This document shows positions 1-11,437 of a DNA stretch of 64,000 bases, one piece after another. Under the pieces are notes generated by a model. That model was not told the DNA's origin. It did not search any database and was given only the letters and a program-made list of their open reading frames with translations. Within the stretch, counting starts at the first letter, position 1; each line of letters begins with the position of its first letter. The stretch is from Salvator merianae (taxonomy: Eukaryota > Chordata > Lepidosauria > Squamata > Teiidae), in NCBI GenBank assembly GCA_003586115.2, contig QVOM02000053.1, positions 5,499,316 to 5,563,315 of the forward strand. The letters are read 5' to 3'. The translations under genes and the position numbers were made by a program.

Positions 1-1209
1 GTAACTATTTACAAAAGTGGTTCCACTTGGTGACTTTGACTCTCCACATGGCAGTTTGTATGCAGAGATTTTCCAGGCAGCCTGGAGTAATTGCACATAC
101 CGAGATGTTCTGGGTGCTACCTCCAATCAGCCCTAATTAGGATGTCATTGGGATGGCCCCCAGATCCAGTCAGAGATCTTTGTTTAGTGGCAATCACTTC
201 CTCCCATACCTTTCATATTGTCTATCACAACCAAAGTACTAAATTAAGTGTGATTTGTTTTCTTTTGTACTTGTCAGTAATCAACAGTCTTAAAAAGCTC
301 CTGCTTTTTTATGTCTATGCTATTTTGCTGAAAACAAATAGGCAGCCAATCAGACTTCTCTGTTCAAACAAGCAACCCTGTCAAACAGGGTTTGGTTCAG
401 TTCAGATTGAACTGGTCTGAGCGATTCAGTTCAATTCAAACTGTTCATATTCCAATCAAATTTGCCCATTTCTTCAAATAGATCCTTTAGTGTCATGGTG
501 GACCAATTTGGTCTGCAGAATTTTTATTAGCAATGTGATATTAAGAACTGTACCAGCTCTCTAAGCACTGGATGAGTCTGTCACACAGTTAAGAGATACA
601 TTTCTCACTTGTGCTTTTCAAACAAACTCATTTGTTCTACCATCATTGATAAACACAGGACCTCATGGTTGTTTTTTTAAAATATATTTTGAAAGTGAAA
701 GCAGTAAGCATTCCCCAGAGGGATTTCAAAGGCAGCAAAAGCAACTTTGTCAATGAAAGTCAAAGGAGATATATAAAGATATGAACTCTCAGAAGGAAAG
801 TAGAGAGGTTAAAAATACAAAGCAGAAAAAAAAATAGAACAGCTCTTAAAAGCTGGTGTTATTTAAGTAATCTTTTTCAGAGAGACTAATTAGGCACTCA
901 CCTCCTGAAAAGTCTATAGAAGCCTATTTTTTCACTTGAACTGCTGTTAATGGTGATGTGGAGAACTTTGCTCCAATTGGGTCCTTCTTACATAAGCTAT
1001 AATTCTGACAACCATCTTGGAAGCATTGAGACCAGCAGGCATTATTGATTTTGCTTAAAATAAACTAAGTTAAACATGGACAATACCCTGCAACATGAAA
1101 GCCTGCAACATACTGCATGTAATGGATTTCTCATGATTCACAAGAAAACCAACAAATATTGACTGTACACAATAGCAAATAGTGAATTTTAGGTAAAGAA
1201 AAAATACCA
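1..1209. other. 3' flank of CDH8, no gene seen
   Basis: AT-rich non-coding sequence lying downstream of the cadherin gene. The only structure I see is a short stretch around 375-460 rich in GGTTCA/TGAACT words, which resembles the inverted-repeat family found complete at 31637-31906 and 47779-48114. The 109-codon open frame at 91-420 has no recognisable domain and is probably chance. Confidence 0.5.
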
Positions 1210-1249
1210 CACGCACACACACACACACATATATATGTGTGTGTGTGTG

Positions 1250-1292
<43 letters not shown>

Positions 1293-1320
1293 ATAAATAT
1301 ATATATATAGATACATAGAC
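1210..1320. repeat. Compound microsatellite (CA)n(TA)n(TG)n(ATCT)n
   Basis: The tract runs from CA repeats through TA repeats into TG repeats (1213-1250), then about ten ATCT units to 1291 and an AT-rich tail. The CA-TA-TG core is self-complementary and could extrude as a hairpin. Confidence 0.95.
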
Positions 1321-1639
1321 AAAAATGTGTGGGTAAGTAGCAAGATGAATTGAGAGATGTTGCAGAATAATTTTAGAAAAATGAACACGTTTCTCTGAAA
1401 CAAATAGCTGTTTCAAAGCAAAGAGAGATCTCTATCCTGTGCATATTTACTAAGAAGTAAAATGAGATATATATCATTGTGCAACTGAAGATCATTTGTG
1501 GGGTTTAAGTTGTGAATGTATGTTTGACATGTGCACACGTGTGAATATTTTATACTATTATTGCAGAATCCACTGTTTGAAGGTGGATCACTGCAAACTT
1601 GAGGTGGGATCATCTCTAGACAAGTGCATTTACAAATGA

Positions 1640-1890
1640 AGAAGAGAAAGCTGACAAGCTGGATATTGTTAGTTTGATTTGCATTGCTAGAAGAAACCCT
1701 GTCAGTAGAAAATAATATGGAAAAATGCCAGGTCAGTCAAAAACAAAACATCAATCATCTATGATTTGATCTTGGATGAAGAGGATAATCTGGTGTACAT
1801 TACCGAAACCTGGACAGATGAACTGGGTGGGCCTTGTCTCACCAAACTCTTCAGTGTGCCAGAAATAACCCCACATGTCAGATGGGCAAC
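1640..1890 (+). mobile_element. L2/CR1-clade LINE fragment, endonuclease N-terminus
   Basis: Plus-strand reading from about 1721 gives NARSVKNKTSIIYDLILDEE followed by DNLVYITETWTDELGG. This matches the start of the apurinic-type endonuclease of L2/CR1 non-LTR retrotransposons, where a LNARS..NK opening is followed by the catalytic (I/V)TETW glutamate motif. The similarity fades after about 1890, so it is a truncated, dead fragment. A second copy of the same domain is at 25660-26030. The family call rests on motif recognition, and the exact ends are uncertain. Confidence 0.7.
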
Positions 1891-2044
1891 ATCCTCAAAG
1901 TCCTTTTCCCACTTGCTGGGTCTAAGAGATGCACTGCATGCCTGGGGGTGCTACCAAAATATGGGTTACCTTCCTTGGGTCCTCACTGAGCACACCTTTA
2001 GTAGTCTGAGATAGCAGTCTTTCCTGATTTTTGGAATTTTATCC

Positions 2045-2265
2045 TTTTAAGAACATAAGAGGAACCCTACAGAATTAGGCCACAGTCCATCTGGACCAGC
2101 ATCTTCTCTCACACAGTGGCCCACTGATTGCTTCTGGTTATTTTCAAGCAAAAAAGCAAAACCTTCACTTGCTCTTGATGGCTTGCCAATGGCCTTTAGA
2201 GACATCCTGCCTGTCCATCCAACCTGAATGTCAGCCAGTGGGGATTGGATAGCCAAGAACACTCT
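2045..2265. mobile_element. Dispersed squamate-type interspersed repeat
   Basis: The segment begins AAGAACATAAGAGGAACCC and continues with a 'gaccagcat...cacagtggccca' wording. I recognise this from memory as an abundant interspersed repeat of reptile genomes, possibly a LINE 3' end or SINE. It is diverged and has no coding capacity. The 71-codon minus-strand open frame inside it is not a gene. Family assignment would need a repeat-library search. Confidence 0.55.
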
Positions 2266-5200
2266 TTTATTTATATTTTCTTTTATTTGGCAGTTAAGGG
2301 CTCACATCAGATGATCAGTGGTGTTTGGCTGTGAGGCAGGGTAGTGCCACCAGCGGAGACTAGCCATAAGGATACAATGAACAGTGTTGTACCCCACACT
2401 GGAACTCAGAGCTTGAAATAATCTCCATTTCCCATCCTTGCATAGTTCTATTCAGGGTTGTATATAACCCACAGTGGAGGTGTCTGCAGGTTTTCCACAA
2501 ACCCAAGTGACTAAGGCCATGTTCATGCACTACATGCCATTTTCCTGTGTTTTCCTTCTGAATGTAGGGGAATACCTACTCTGAACCCATTTCTTCCTAT
2601 GCCATGTGAGATTTGTCTCCGATAACAGCTTCAAATTTCCCATAGTATCAAATGCAGGCTTGAGCGAAGCATCTGATCTATTTCCAAGGAACAAGAAATC
2701 AGTCGTAATTATGACTGAGGTGATTAATCACGATTCAGTGAGGAGCAGAAATGTATACAAAATAATAAACCTTTCTGAGATGCTCTGAATTGCTTTTTAT
2801 TTAATAAAAGTGACTTGTTAATGGAGAAAACAAGTGCCCTACAGGGCCACTTCTCCATTTGTGGTATTTTAAACTGCAATTGAAACAATTAGTTGAGATA
2901 AAAGAATGCTTGTGAGCATTCATTAGAAGTGAAGCTTGTGGATTGTGACTGCTGGATTCTCACTCTGTGTCTGTAGCAGAATACCCCAATGGCAAACCGT
3001 CTTCTGTCATAATAAGAACTGGAATTGTTTTCTGTAAGGATATTGCTGGCAAAACAAGAGTGCATTAACTCCATAGGAACTTTCCATGACAGGCATCAGT
3101 TTGTCACCCAAGGGAAATTTCTATTGGAGGATGATGAGCTTGTGAACAATTTAATTTGCTGTTTAGCTTAACAGTGTCCTAGTCCCGCTCCTATTAAAAT
3201 CTTTTACTTAGAAGAGCTAATGGCTAATGAGACAATTGACCTTAAAGGCCAGACAAGCAGCATTTCCCTTTGGTTGCTTAAGGATATAATTTATTTTATT
3301 CTGCTTCACAGAAAAATGACATTCAAAACGGGGAGTGCATATGTGGTAGAGGAAAAAAAACCCTCCAGAATTGCAGAGCCCTTTTATACGGTCTTGCATC
3401 ATATTTAGGTATCGGTGCTTAAGAAGTGAGCTGCATCAGACCAAAGTGCTTTCTATTACAACTTTGTATTTCCTGTTATGGACATTTTGAAGATCAGCAG
3501 CCGATGATACCTCTTGTTTTTATCTTGCATGATTTTCCCAATCTACTCCTAAAGCCGCTTGTGCTCATCTTCCTTATTGTAACTTGTGATAACAAATGCC
3601 ACTATTTGTGCTTGCTTTGGCATCACATATATAAATTCCACTACTTAAAAATGTCATAATTAGAGAGCTAGCATTGTTTCTGCTATCTTGTTTGTCCTCT
3701 CATTCAGCTTGGATGGTTTTTGATGCTAGGGTTGTGAGAAATGGAGGGGGGAAATACCAAGCAAGCTAGCCAACAAACATAAATCTCTGTTCACTTTATC
3801 TACTCTCAGCTTTCTTCTGCATAGCACCAAAAAAGGAGTGACTGAGAAGCAGCATCATGAGATCTGGCTTCAAAGGGTGTAAGTATGACCTTTGCAAGCC
3901 CAGTGCCTCCTACCTCTGCGAACCTTAAGAAAGATGGATTGAAAACAGCTCAGGTGAATCTGCCCTGCCACCTCTGTCCCTTGGCCTGGCAGCTCGAGGG
4001 GTCTATGAAGGTGGCAAGTACCCTCAGAGCAACATGCTTCTTCTGAGGACACTTGGCAGCCTTTGAGGTGGACTGCAGGCTCAAGAAGAAACAGCATCAA
4101 TCAAATATTGTCTACCGTGCAACCCCCCAAACTGGTAACAGTATCTTATTAGATGAATGTCTCTTCATCTTTTCCTTGAAGTCCTTCTTTGAGGGAACTC
4201 ACAATACACATCATGCTGAAGTGGATTAGATCAGATCTTTCTCTCTGCAAAGGTTTAAAGGCAGGTAGTATGGTGAAAATAGGCTTGGAACATCAATGCT
4301 AAATGAGGAAAACAACAACAGATATGAGTAAGACCAAGGCAAACAAACAAAAAAACAGCCAACCATTTACAGAATGAATCCAATAATTCCAAAAAGGTAG
4401 TTGGTCTTATGTGGTTCCATACAATTATTTGAAGCCTGTCTTTAACACTTTCAACGAACTCTACATATAAAGGGCACTCACCTTTGCATCATGGATGTTG
4501 TATAGGGAGGCCTTTCCAGTAAACACCTTGTATATGTGTCCCTAAAATGGAACCTGGAAAGATTCAAAAATAGGTGACATAGAAACAGTTTTATCCTTCT
4601 CAGAGCTTTTATCTTTCTTTTTGCTGTCAAGCCAAAGATGTTATGTTGTATTTAAGGAAGTCACTAGACTGCCACACTATAATTTGCATGTTCCTTCAGA
4701 GTACAGTGGAAAGGTTAAAAAACTGATAGTTGATAGTAGGGGCTAGACTATACTCAAGGTTTTCACTGCCCTTGATCTGGTATATAAGAGAATGCAGCAG
4801 GTAATGGACAAGACACTCCCGTCTTCATAATCTAACTTCAAAGGTACATTTTGAGAAAAGTGGATACAATCAGGTAGAAATTATTTTTGAACCCCTGAAG
4901 TGACTTGGAATTTTTGGGAGTTTTCAAGGGCATTAACTGAAGCTGAGAGGAATGCATTTGTTGTTTTGTTTTGCAATATGTAGAGTAACAACTCTAAAGG
5001 TCTGGTATTTTTGTGGAGGGCTTTCATCACCCAATACTGAAGGTTTTTTTGTATTGTTTTGTTTTGCCTCTATTGTAAAATTACACAGTATATAGTTCAC
5101 AATATTATATTGTGGAGATGTACAATTGAGATGCTGTGCAACCGTGCACAAAAGGAAGGAAGGAAGGAAAAGAGGAAGAGGAAGGAAAAGAAGAAGAGGA

Positions 5201-8200
5201 AGAGGAAAAGAGAAAAAGAGAGTTCTCTTAAAAGCATGCATCAGTTACCATAAAGATTTCCAACTATTGTTGATTCATACTTATTACTTTGAATTGCTTG
5301 GGATGAACTTGCTTAGCTATCACAATCCATTGCTTATCTGGAGTAAAAGAGAGATCAGACTTGATTCTCATAAGTGCACAATCCACTGTGACCATAGAGA
5401 GCTTACTGGTACAGCCCTTCATTGGCTACTGTACAAAGCTGTTGTGCGCTGCTACCATGAACAGCCAACCTTCAGCTGCACACTGAGTGTGTCAGTTTCA
5501 CTGGCATGTTTTGGGAAGGGAAGGTTTTGACTGTGTGATTAAATTACTCCCAGGGGTGAAGATTTCAGTGGACCATCTTTATGCTATGTCTGAGCCTGAA
5601 AGTAAACTCAGAAGCAGAATTACTTCTGACAGAAACTGAATGGTTTAGCTTACGTTTATTAAATTGTTTGGAAGATGTCTTAGTTGCAGTTCCACAAAGG
5701 CAACCATCCATGCCTTTATGATTTCTCATTGACATCCTGACACTGTTATTTGGAGTAAGTCTAGTTCTCCAGTCCTCTAGCCTCTATCAGTGCTGTATAA
5801 TGGAATTGCTCAGCTCATTTTGTAGTGTGATTACAAAACCCATCGTAGTGAATTATGCAGCAAGCTAAATTGGTTTCCGCCTTCTGTGAAGACAGAATAT
5901 TACCATGCACAAATAGTGTACAAATGGAAAAATAATATGCATCCGGCTTATCTAAACCGCAGACTAGAGGGGGAAAAAAAGTTTCTTTTCTTGGCTCCAT
6001 CAATAGCAAGTCTCCTGAGATAATGGCACCTGCAACATCATGAAAGCAGGCAGCAAGCAGGGTGGAAACTCTCTCTCACCCCTTTTTCTATAAAACTTCA
6101 ATTTTCAAGAACATTGTACCCATTACTGAAACCTGTCTAAAATGGAAAATTAATATTTTGAGGGAATGTCTTTCTCTCTCAGTCTTTCAAGTAGAATAAT
6201 ATCTGTGACTGTTGACAATTTGCTGACTCATAGCATCTCAAACATCTTGTGTGATTAAAATTTCATTTTAGGCCTGCAATCCAGCATAGTTGTGCAAGGA
6301 TGCCCACTGCAACTTTTTCTTCATTGTCTCTATTTGTTATTGCTGAATGGCAGGATGTGGTAGCAGAATTGTCAGGTGGTAATTGACAGAGCTTCAGCTG
6401 GTGTGCTTGGCATGGCACAGGATTTTCTCAACTGCATCTTATTGCTGTTGGCCATTTGATAAATTCACATCTATTATTAATCTGCCTCTGAATTCCACGC
6501 TTCATTGCCGCCTGACAATAACCCCTGACACTTCCACATGGTCTATATGGACCATGCCAGCCATCTCAACAGGACTGTGGAACCTGTACACCGCAGTGTT
6601 CCCCAGGTGACACAGCCTCCCTGGAGAACACACTGACTGTATGCACCCGGTGGCTAGACTCCTCCTGAATGTGAAAACAGTGTCTTGAAATGCTCCAGAT
6701 GGAGATCACTTTTAAGTGGCCTCCCTTGCTTTCCTGGCCCATAATCCATTCCAGCTGCTGCCTGGTAGATGAGTGGTGGTGGCTGAAGCACACCATCCAT
6801 AGCATGGAGCCTAACATCAATGCTCCACTTCTGGGACCATTTTCCCTGGCTTGAAACATTAAAATGGAAGATCTTTCCTTCTCCTTCTTCTCCACTGGTA
6901 GGCTGAGACAGGGTCATGGAAATGCAGGTGGTCACAGGTATATTCTGAATCACCTTGCCCCATGCTGTTCTTCTCCTAAATTGCTCAGTTCAGACCAGGA
7001 AAGGCCTATTCATTGGAAGGTGGAGGCTGTCTCTGTGTTCTACACTTCAGTGTCATACAATGAGCTGTCTGATTTGGCTATCCTCTCCTGGAGATCTGCC
7101 TTGTTTACCTCATCCTGTCATGCTGTGAGTTCTGCTTGTTGCTACATTTCTACCCATTTTTCTCAGCTCCCTTGCCTCTTGTCAGTTCTTGACTTCCTCA
7201 CAGCTTAGTTCTGAACTGTATTCAAAGCAGCACTTGTGTTCTGTGGGACCCACCCATATCCTATTTGCAATTAAAAAAAAAAAGAAGACGCCTCTTCAAT
7301 GCAAGAAGTCTTCAGCAGTAATTTAAGTATTAAGAAGTAATTAATAGTATAAGTCGACACTAATATGTGGCAAAATATCATGAAGGTGGTACATAAATGA
7401 CTGCATCTGAAATAATAAAATCAATAAATTTGGGAAATTAATCAGTATTTAGGTCTTTGAAAAGTACTGATGCCAACATACAAGGCAAACTTGTCCAAAC
7501 CTAAATACATTCCAAAATGTTTAAAATTAGATTTTTTGTAGAATACTGGGTTTGGGATTTTTGTTTGTTTTATGAAAATTGCTCAAATAAGCAAGTATGC
7601 TAAGAGAATAACATGCACATTTGATTTTAATTTTCCCAGTTCGTAGGATGTGTCTATTTCCTTTTCCACTTAGTGATATTTTTGGTCCAGTCGAGCATTG
7701 ACTAGAGCTGTGAGGTCTTTTGAATATTAAAGGCTGGACTTGGTTGTGTAAGTGTTTCTCCTTTTAGTAAGAAGGTAGCTTTGAGTCATGGATACTCCAA
7801 GTGAAGAATGAAACACTTGCACATCTGGGAAGAGGCCAGTTGCCTCTAGCATTATCTGATTTCCTTTTGTTTTACAAATGGCAAAATCTGCTGTTAATAA
7901 ACAGGGAAATTCAGGCAATGGCCAAGAATCCAAATAATTAACTGATTACTAAATAGCTCAGAAGGCACTAGAGTTCTCAGTGCATCTCCTTGTTAATAAT
8001 TTGATGATCATTCACTGTAAAATACAGATAAAACTGAAATAAACTATGATCACAAAGAAGGTATTTATAAAAATATATTTCCACAAAGTAGGAAACAATA
8101 CAGGAGTTGTTTTTTTGTTTTGTTTTGTTTTTTCTGAATACAATGCATGGAACAAATAAACAAAACATTATTCATCAAAACAAAAATAGGGGAAAAGTAA

Positions 8201-8470
8201 ACATGATTTGCATTTACTGTAATACTCAGTTTTATTATACAATTCTACTTCTAAATGGTAAGCTTGCATTACAAATTGAGGCTGTTGACAGTTTCTAAGC
8301 ACTGTTTTTTCCCCTCCATAAGCAAGATCCTGTGCATAAACATGAATATTTTAAAATAAGTAAAAAAAAAAAAAAAGCAGAAAAATTATGTACACACTGG
8401 ATCCCTCTAAAATATGAACTGTAAGCACAAGTGATTTATTACATTATGGAATTTTGAGAGAGATCTCTCT
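2266..8470. other. 3' flank of CDH8, mostly unannotated
   Basis: No coding exon, RNA gene or complete mobile element could be supported here. A purine-rich tract lies at 5156-5222. The part from about 2600 to 3400 is free of obvious repeats and rich in TAAT-type words, so it is a candidate for conserved non-coding sequence (inference). Short A/T runs and diverged repeats make up the rest. Confidence 0.5.
5150..5222. repeat. Purine-rich GGAA/GAAGA tract
   Basis: Imperfect AAGG and GAAGAGG repeats with almost no pyrimidines on the plus strand. This is simple-sequence DNA. The Lys/Arg-rich open frames crossing it (5059-5253, 5126-5530) are products of the repeat. Confidence 0.85.
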
Positions 8471-8545
8471 CTGTGTACGTGTGTGTGTGTGTGTGTGTGT
8501 GTACAAGTGTGTGTGCATCTATGTGTGCACACACACACACATTCA
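8471..8545. repeat. (GT)n/(CA)n microsatellite
   Basis: GT repeats at about 8478-8502, followed by shorter GT and then CA repeats to about 8541. It lies between the candidate polyadenylation signals and the downstream flank of the cadherin gene. Confidence 0.9.
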
Positions 8546-8894
8546 CACTTCAAACACGTGTATTTAAATATTCACATGAACCAATTTGTTTCCATCTGTT
8601 TGTGCTTGTATTGAAACACTAATTACTAGATTTAGGGGGAAAAAATACAAGATGGCCTAATGTTTAGTTTCCTCCAAGAACTTCCACTTTACTACCATTC
8701 ACTGGCAACTCCTCTACTGCTAAAGTATTTTGCACTCCTTTTCAAAAATGCACATTTCATTTAACATTCATTATATAGAGAGAACAAATAATTCTAAAGT
8801 TTTGTTACTGGATACAATTGTCATGATTTTCTTCTCTTATACTCTCAACAATACTCAATCATAAATAAAACCAGTAATGGACATCAATAAAATA

Positions 8895-8900
8895 TTTATT
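8895..8900 (-). terminator. Candidate polyadenylation signal AATAAA (distal)
   Basis: Minus-strand AATAAA about 900 nt after the stop codon, within a run of AT-rich sequence. Transcript ends are needed to choose between this and the proximal or more distal hexamers. Confidence 0.3.
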
Positions 8901-9611
8901 TTAAGTATTAAACAAATAACTTTGTTATTTAGCAATAAAATCAACTTTTTTCCATATATTTGAGTCCATCCTCTTTCACAGATTTTACTTCTCCCCTCTT
9001 TTCCTATAGAAGACAAAGTAGATAACAGGAGTTAATCCTTCTAGAAAATAATACGCTTTGTCTGGAAAGTAGAACTTTCTGCTTTCTCATAGCTCTTCAA
9101 CATTTGCTCATGGATCCTGCCACTGGAATGAATTAAGAACATGTGAATATTTTAAGGCTTGACACAATGTTTGAAGATGATTCCCAGTAAGCTTTTTTTT
9201 CTTCTTTGTGGCCAACGAGTGCCCTATGTACAATTTATGGTCACTGCACAGTTGAGGTTGCAAGGGACTTTATCCATGTCCCCACCCTTAATTCAGCACT
9301 GCAAAGAAACCAGATATTGCTTTTAACAATCCTATGCTGCTCAATTAATGAATCCTTTGTTGCCAATATGGAAGCAAACCATTAGCTCTCAGTAGGCTAC
9401 CAGAAGATACTTTAAATCAGCATAAATCCAAGGTTCGTTTTGTAGAAAAGCATCTTCTCCATTTCGTTTGTCATCATTGAAGGTGATCAAAGCTCCAACC
9501 CTCTATCTTCAGAGTGGTCATGTGAATATAGAATATCCAAAGACTTCTAGACACTCTACATACTGAACTTCACACTCCACAAGACTCAGACCTCCTAACA
9601 TTTACTTTTGA

Positions 9612-9617
9612 TTTATT
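9612..9617 (-). terminator. Candidate polyadenylation signal AATAAA (proximal)
   Basis: A perfect AATAAA on the minus strand about 180 nt after the cadherin stop codon. Use would give a very short 3' UTR. AATAAA is common in AT-rich DNA, so this is a candidate only. Confidence 0.3.
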
Positions 9618-9794
9618 TATCTTTTGATATTTTTTTTTGGTTCAACATTACAATGGAGTTGATTTTATAGATGATTGGTGCTAAACTTGCCCCTAAACAA
9701 AATGCCACATTAGTTATAGCTAACAGCGGTGGCACTATAATATTACATGAGCGTTTAAGTCAAGAGTGAAAAAAGAGACATTTTTAATCCACTG

Positions 9795-10288
9795 TCAAGT
9801 TTCTTTGTCGCTTTCTCCTACTGAGTAAAGTTCCCCAAGTCTTTTAAAATGGGGCCCCCATTCACTGAGGTAGTCAAAATTCTGGTCTGAGTCTGACGTT
9901 GAAGATTCTAAGGAACTTAGAGAACCTGCTACTGAACCTCTTCCCTCATACCCATATATCTGGATTGAGTCGTATGGAGGAGCTGTAGGATCATTATCAG
10001 CTTCATGGAGCCTTACGTTGATAAATTCATCAACATCAACACCATTTGGAACAGGTGCCAGTCCCTGTCTGGGCATGAACTGAAGATCAGGTTTAATATC
10101 CTTGCGAGGCAAAAAACCATTTATTCCATCAGGGTTCTGTAGAGTTGCAATGTCAAATGCTTCTGTATCTTCCTCACCACCTCCTTCATCATCATAACGG
10201 ATGATATTTTCTCTCACATCTTCATCATCTTTGATAATTAGAGGCTCATTTTTATGTCTTCTCAGGGTCACAAACAGCACCACAATAA
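9795..10288 (-). CDS. CDH8: CDH8 terminal coding exon: cadherin-8 cytoplasmic tail
   Basis: Encodes the last 164 residues and the stop. The acceptor is a pyrimidine tract ending TTTGCAG at 10289. The exon opens with TT, which completes a Val codon begun by the previous exon, and continues IVVLFVTLRRHKNEPLI. Visible features in order are the stop-transfer basic residues, the acidic p120-catenin-binding juxtamembrane stretch (YDDEGGGEEDTEAFDI), a spacer with FLPRKDIKPDLQFMPRQ, and the beta-catenin-binding region (DPTAPPYDS, then a Ser-rich stretch, then YLSEWGPHFKRLGELY). It ends GESDKET. This tail, especially the spacer and C-terminus, distinguishes cadherin-8 from cadherins 6, 7, 9, 10, 11 and 12. 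An open frame beginning at a GTG at 10283 is not a start; the exon is internal to the protein. The usual WGPRF reads WGPHF here. Confidence 0.96.
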
Positions 10289-10482
10289 CTGCAAAGGAAG
10301 CATTACAAGCTGATCAGCCTTTGAAGCTTTATTTCTTCCTGTTCCAGCTACACAGAAAATATGTTAGTTTAATTTATTTGTTGAGAGGGAGATTTTAGTC
10401 CTGCCCATGTGAAGGAGGAATGGATGAGACATGAAATGATGTTCATAATGATTCTGAGAAATACAGCAACCCCAAGGCAGAC

Positions 10483-10540
<58 letters not shown>

Positions 10541-11185
10541 CAACAACAACAACAACAATAATAATAATAATAAACACCAATCCGATATTTGAGAGCTTTA
10601 AAAAAAACTAAAAAAAATCACAAATTGTTCCATGGCTAACAAGTGTGAATATTCCTCATTGTACCTGATCCTGGCTGGCCCGAACCCTGCTAATTAGAAC
10701 GTTATACTGTTGTAAGTGCAAAAACGGCCAATGACTTTTCTTCTTGGATAATCTGGGAAAAGGTAGAAATTCTGACACAGCACACAAATTTCGTATTCCA
10801 ATCTGGTGTGACTAGCAAGTACAATTAAGAGAAATTTTGCTTCAGTGATCAACTACTCAGGTCTTTCACTGCTTCCAAAATTTCTTAAAGAAAAAAGTCA
10901 TTTGCATCAATTAGTGTAAAAAAAGTAAATATATGTTGCTATTTCATATTGAAAAATCCACTGGCCAATTTATTGCAGTTCAGTATTGCATACTTTACAT
11001 GCAATAGCTATCCAGGGTGGCCTACCAATGCAGGCACTGCTAAATCCTATCGCAACCTCTAACCACTACAATGCATTGACTACTTAGAGATATGGCAGAT
11101 GTAAACCGAGAGTTTCCATATGTCAAACCTCTGTGCTCCAGCAGAACTACTCTTCCAGCTTTATGAGCGGTAAATGAATACATAC
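10289..11185 (-). other. CDH8: Last CDH8 intron (897 bp)
   Basis: Short intron with donor GTATGT at 11185 and acceptor TTTGCAG at 10289, phase 1. It carries a 90-bp AAT/AAC microsatellite. No coding sequence or mobile element is seen in it. Confidence 0.9.
10483..10573. repeat. (AAT)n/(AAC)n microsatellite
   Basis: About 18 AAT units, then about 7 AAC units, then AAT again. Read on the minus strand it gives a poly-Leu open frame (10364-10558), which is an artefact. It lies about 195-285 nt upstream of the acceptor of the terminal exon. Confidence 0.97.
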
Positions 11186-11437
11186 CGAGCAGCAAAATGA
11201 TGCAAGCTAGAATTGCTATTAAGGCTCCCATACTGAGGCCAATAGGGAGCACATATGCTTCAGCACTGCAGGACTGAGCAATACCCTCACTGCTGCAACC
11301 ACAGACTTTAATGGTGAGCGTGCTGGTGCTACTCAAGGGAGGATTCCCACTGTCGCTTATTATGATTGGTAGAAAATATACTTCTTGCTTCTGGCGGCTG
11401 AATCCATTGCGTTTGGTCAAAATGTTCAGAGTGTTAT
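11186..11437 (-). CDS. CDH8: CDH8 penultimate coding exon: end of EC5 and transmembrane helix
   Basis: 252 nt, the size usual for this exon in type II cadherins. Acceptor CTTTTTCAG at 11438; donor G|GTATGT at 11185; phase 1 at both ends. It reads (D)[19 protein letters not shown], then the beta strands [20 protein letters not shown] of EC5. Next comes the membrane-proximal cysteine cluster [13 protein letters not shown], then a hydrophobic helix from about [20 protein letters not shown] that continues into the next exon as VIVVLFVTL before the basic RRHK. This is the membrane anchor that links the adhesive ectodomain to the catenin-binding tail. Reading through the donor stays open for 48 further residues to 11040. 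Confidence 0.96.

Larger units (their letters stand above)
8890..9794 (-). other. CDH8: Candidate CDH8 3' UTR
   Basis: Sequence directly downstream of the cadherin stop codon on the minus strand, AT-rich and without recognisable repeats. On that strand AATAAA hexamers occur at 9617-9612 and 8900-8895; others occur nearer 8440 and 8230. Any of these could direct cleavage, so the true 3' end cannot be fixed from sequence alone. The lower boundary given is only the second hexamer. Confidence 0.4.

Noticed and set aside
5126..5530. 134-codon open frame
   Set aside because: Starts in a purine-rich simple tract and has no recognisable domain.
6566..6953. Two overlapping minus-strand open frames of about 100 codons
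   Set aside because: No domain, composition like non-coding DNA, no splice-site context.
10283..10288. GTG at 10283 as a translation start for a 162-residue protein
   Set aside because: The frame is open upstream to a clear splice acceptor, and the residues before it complete the transmembrane segment; this is an internal exon.
10364..10558. Poly-leucine open frame on the minus strand
   Set aside because: Produced by the AAT/AAC microsatellite.
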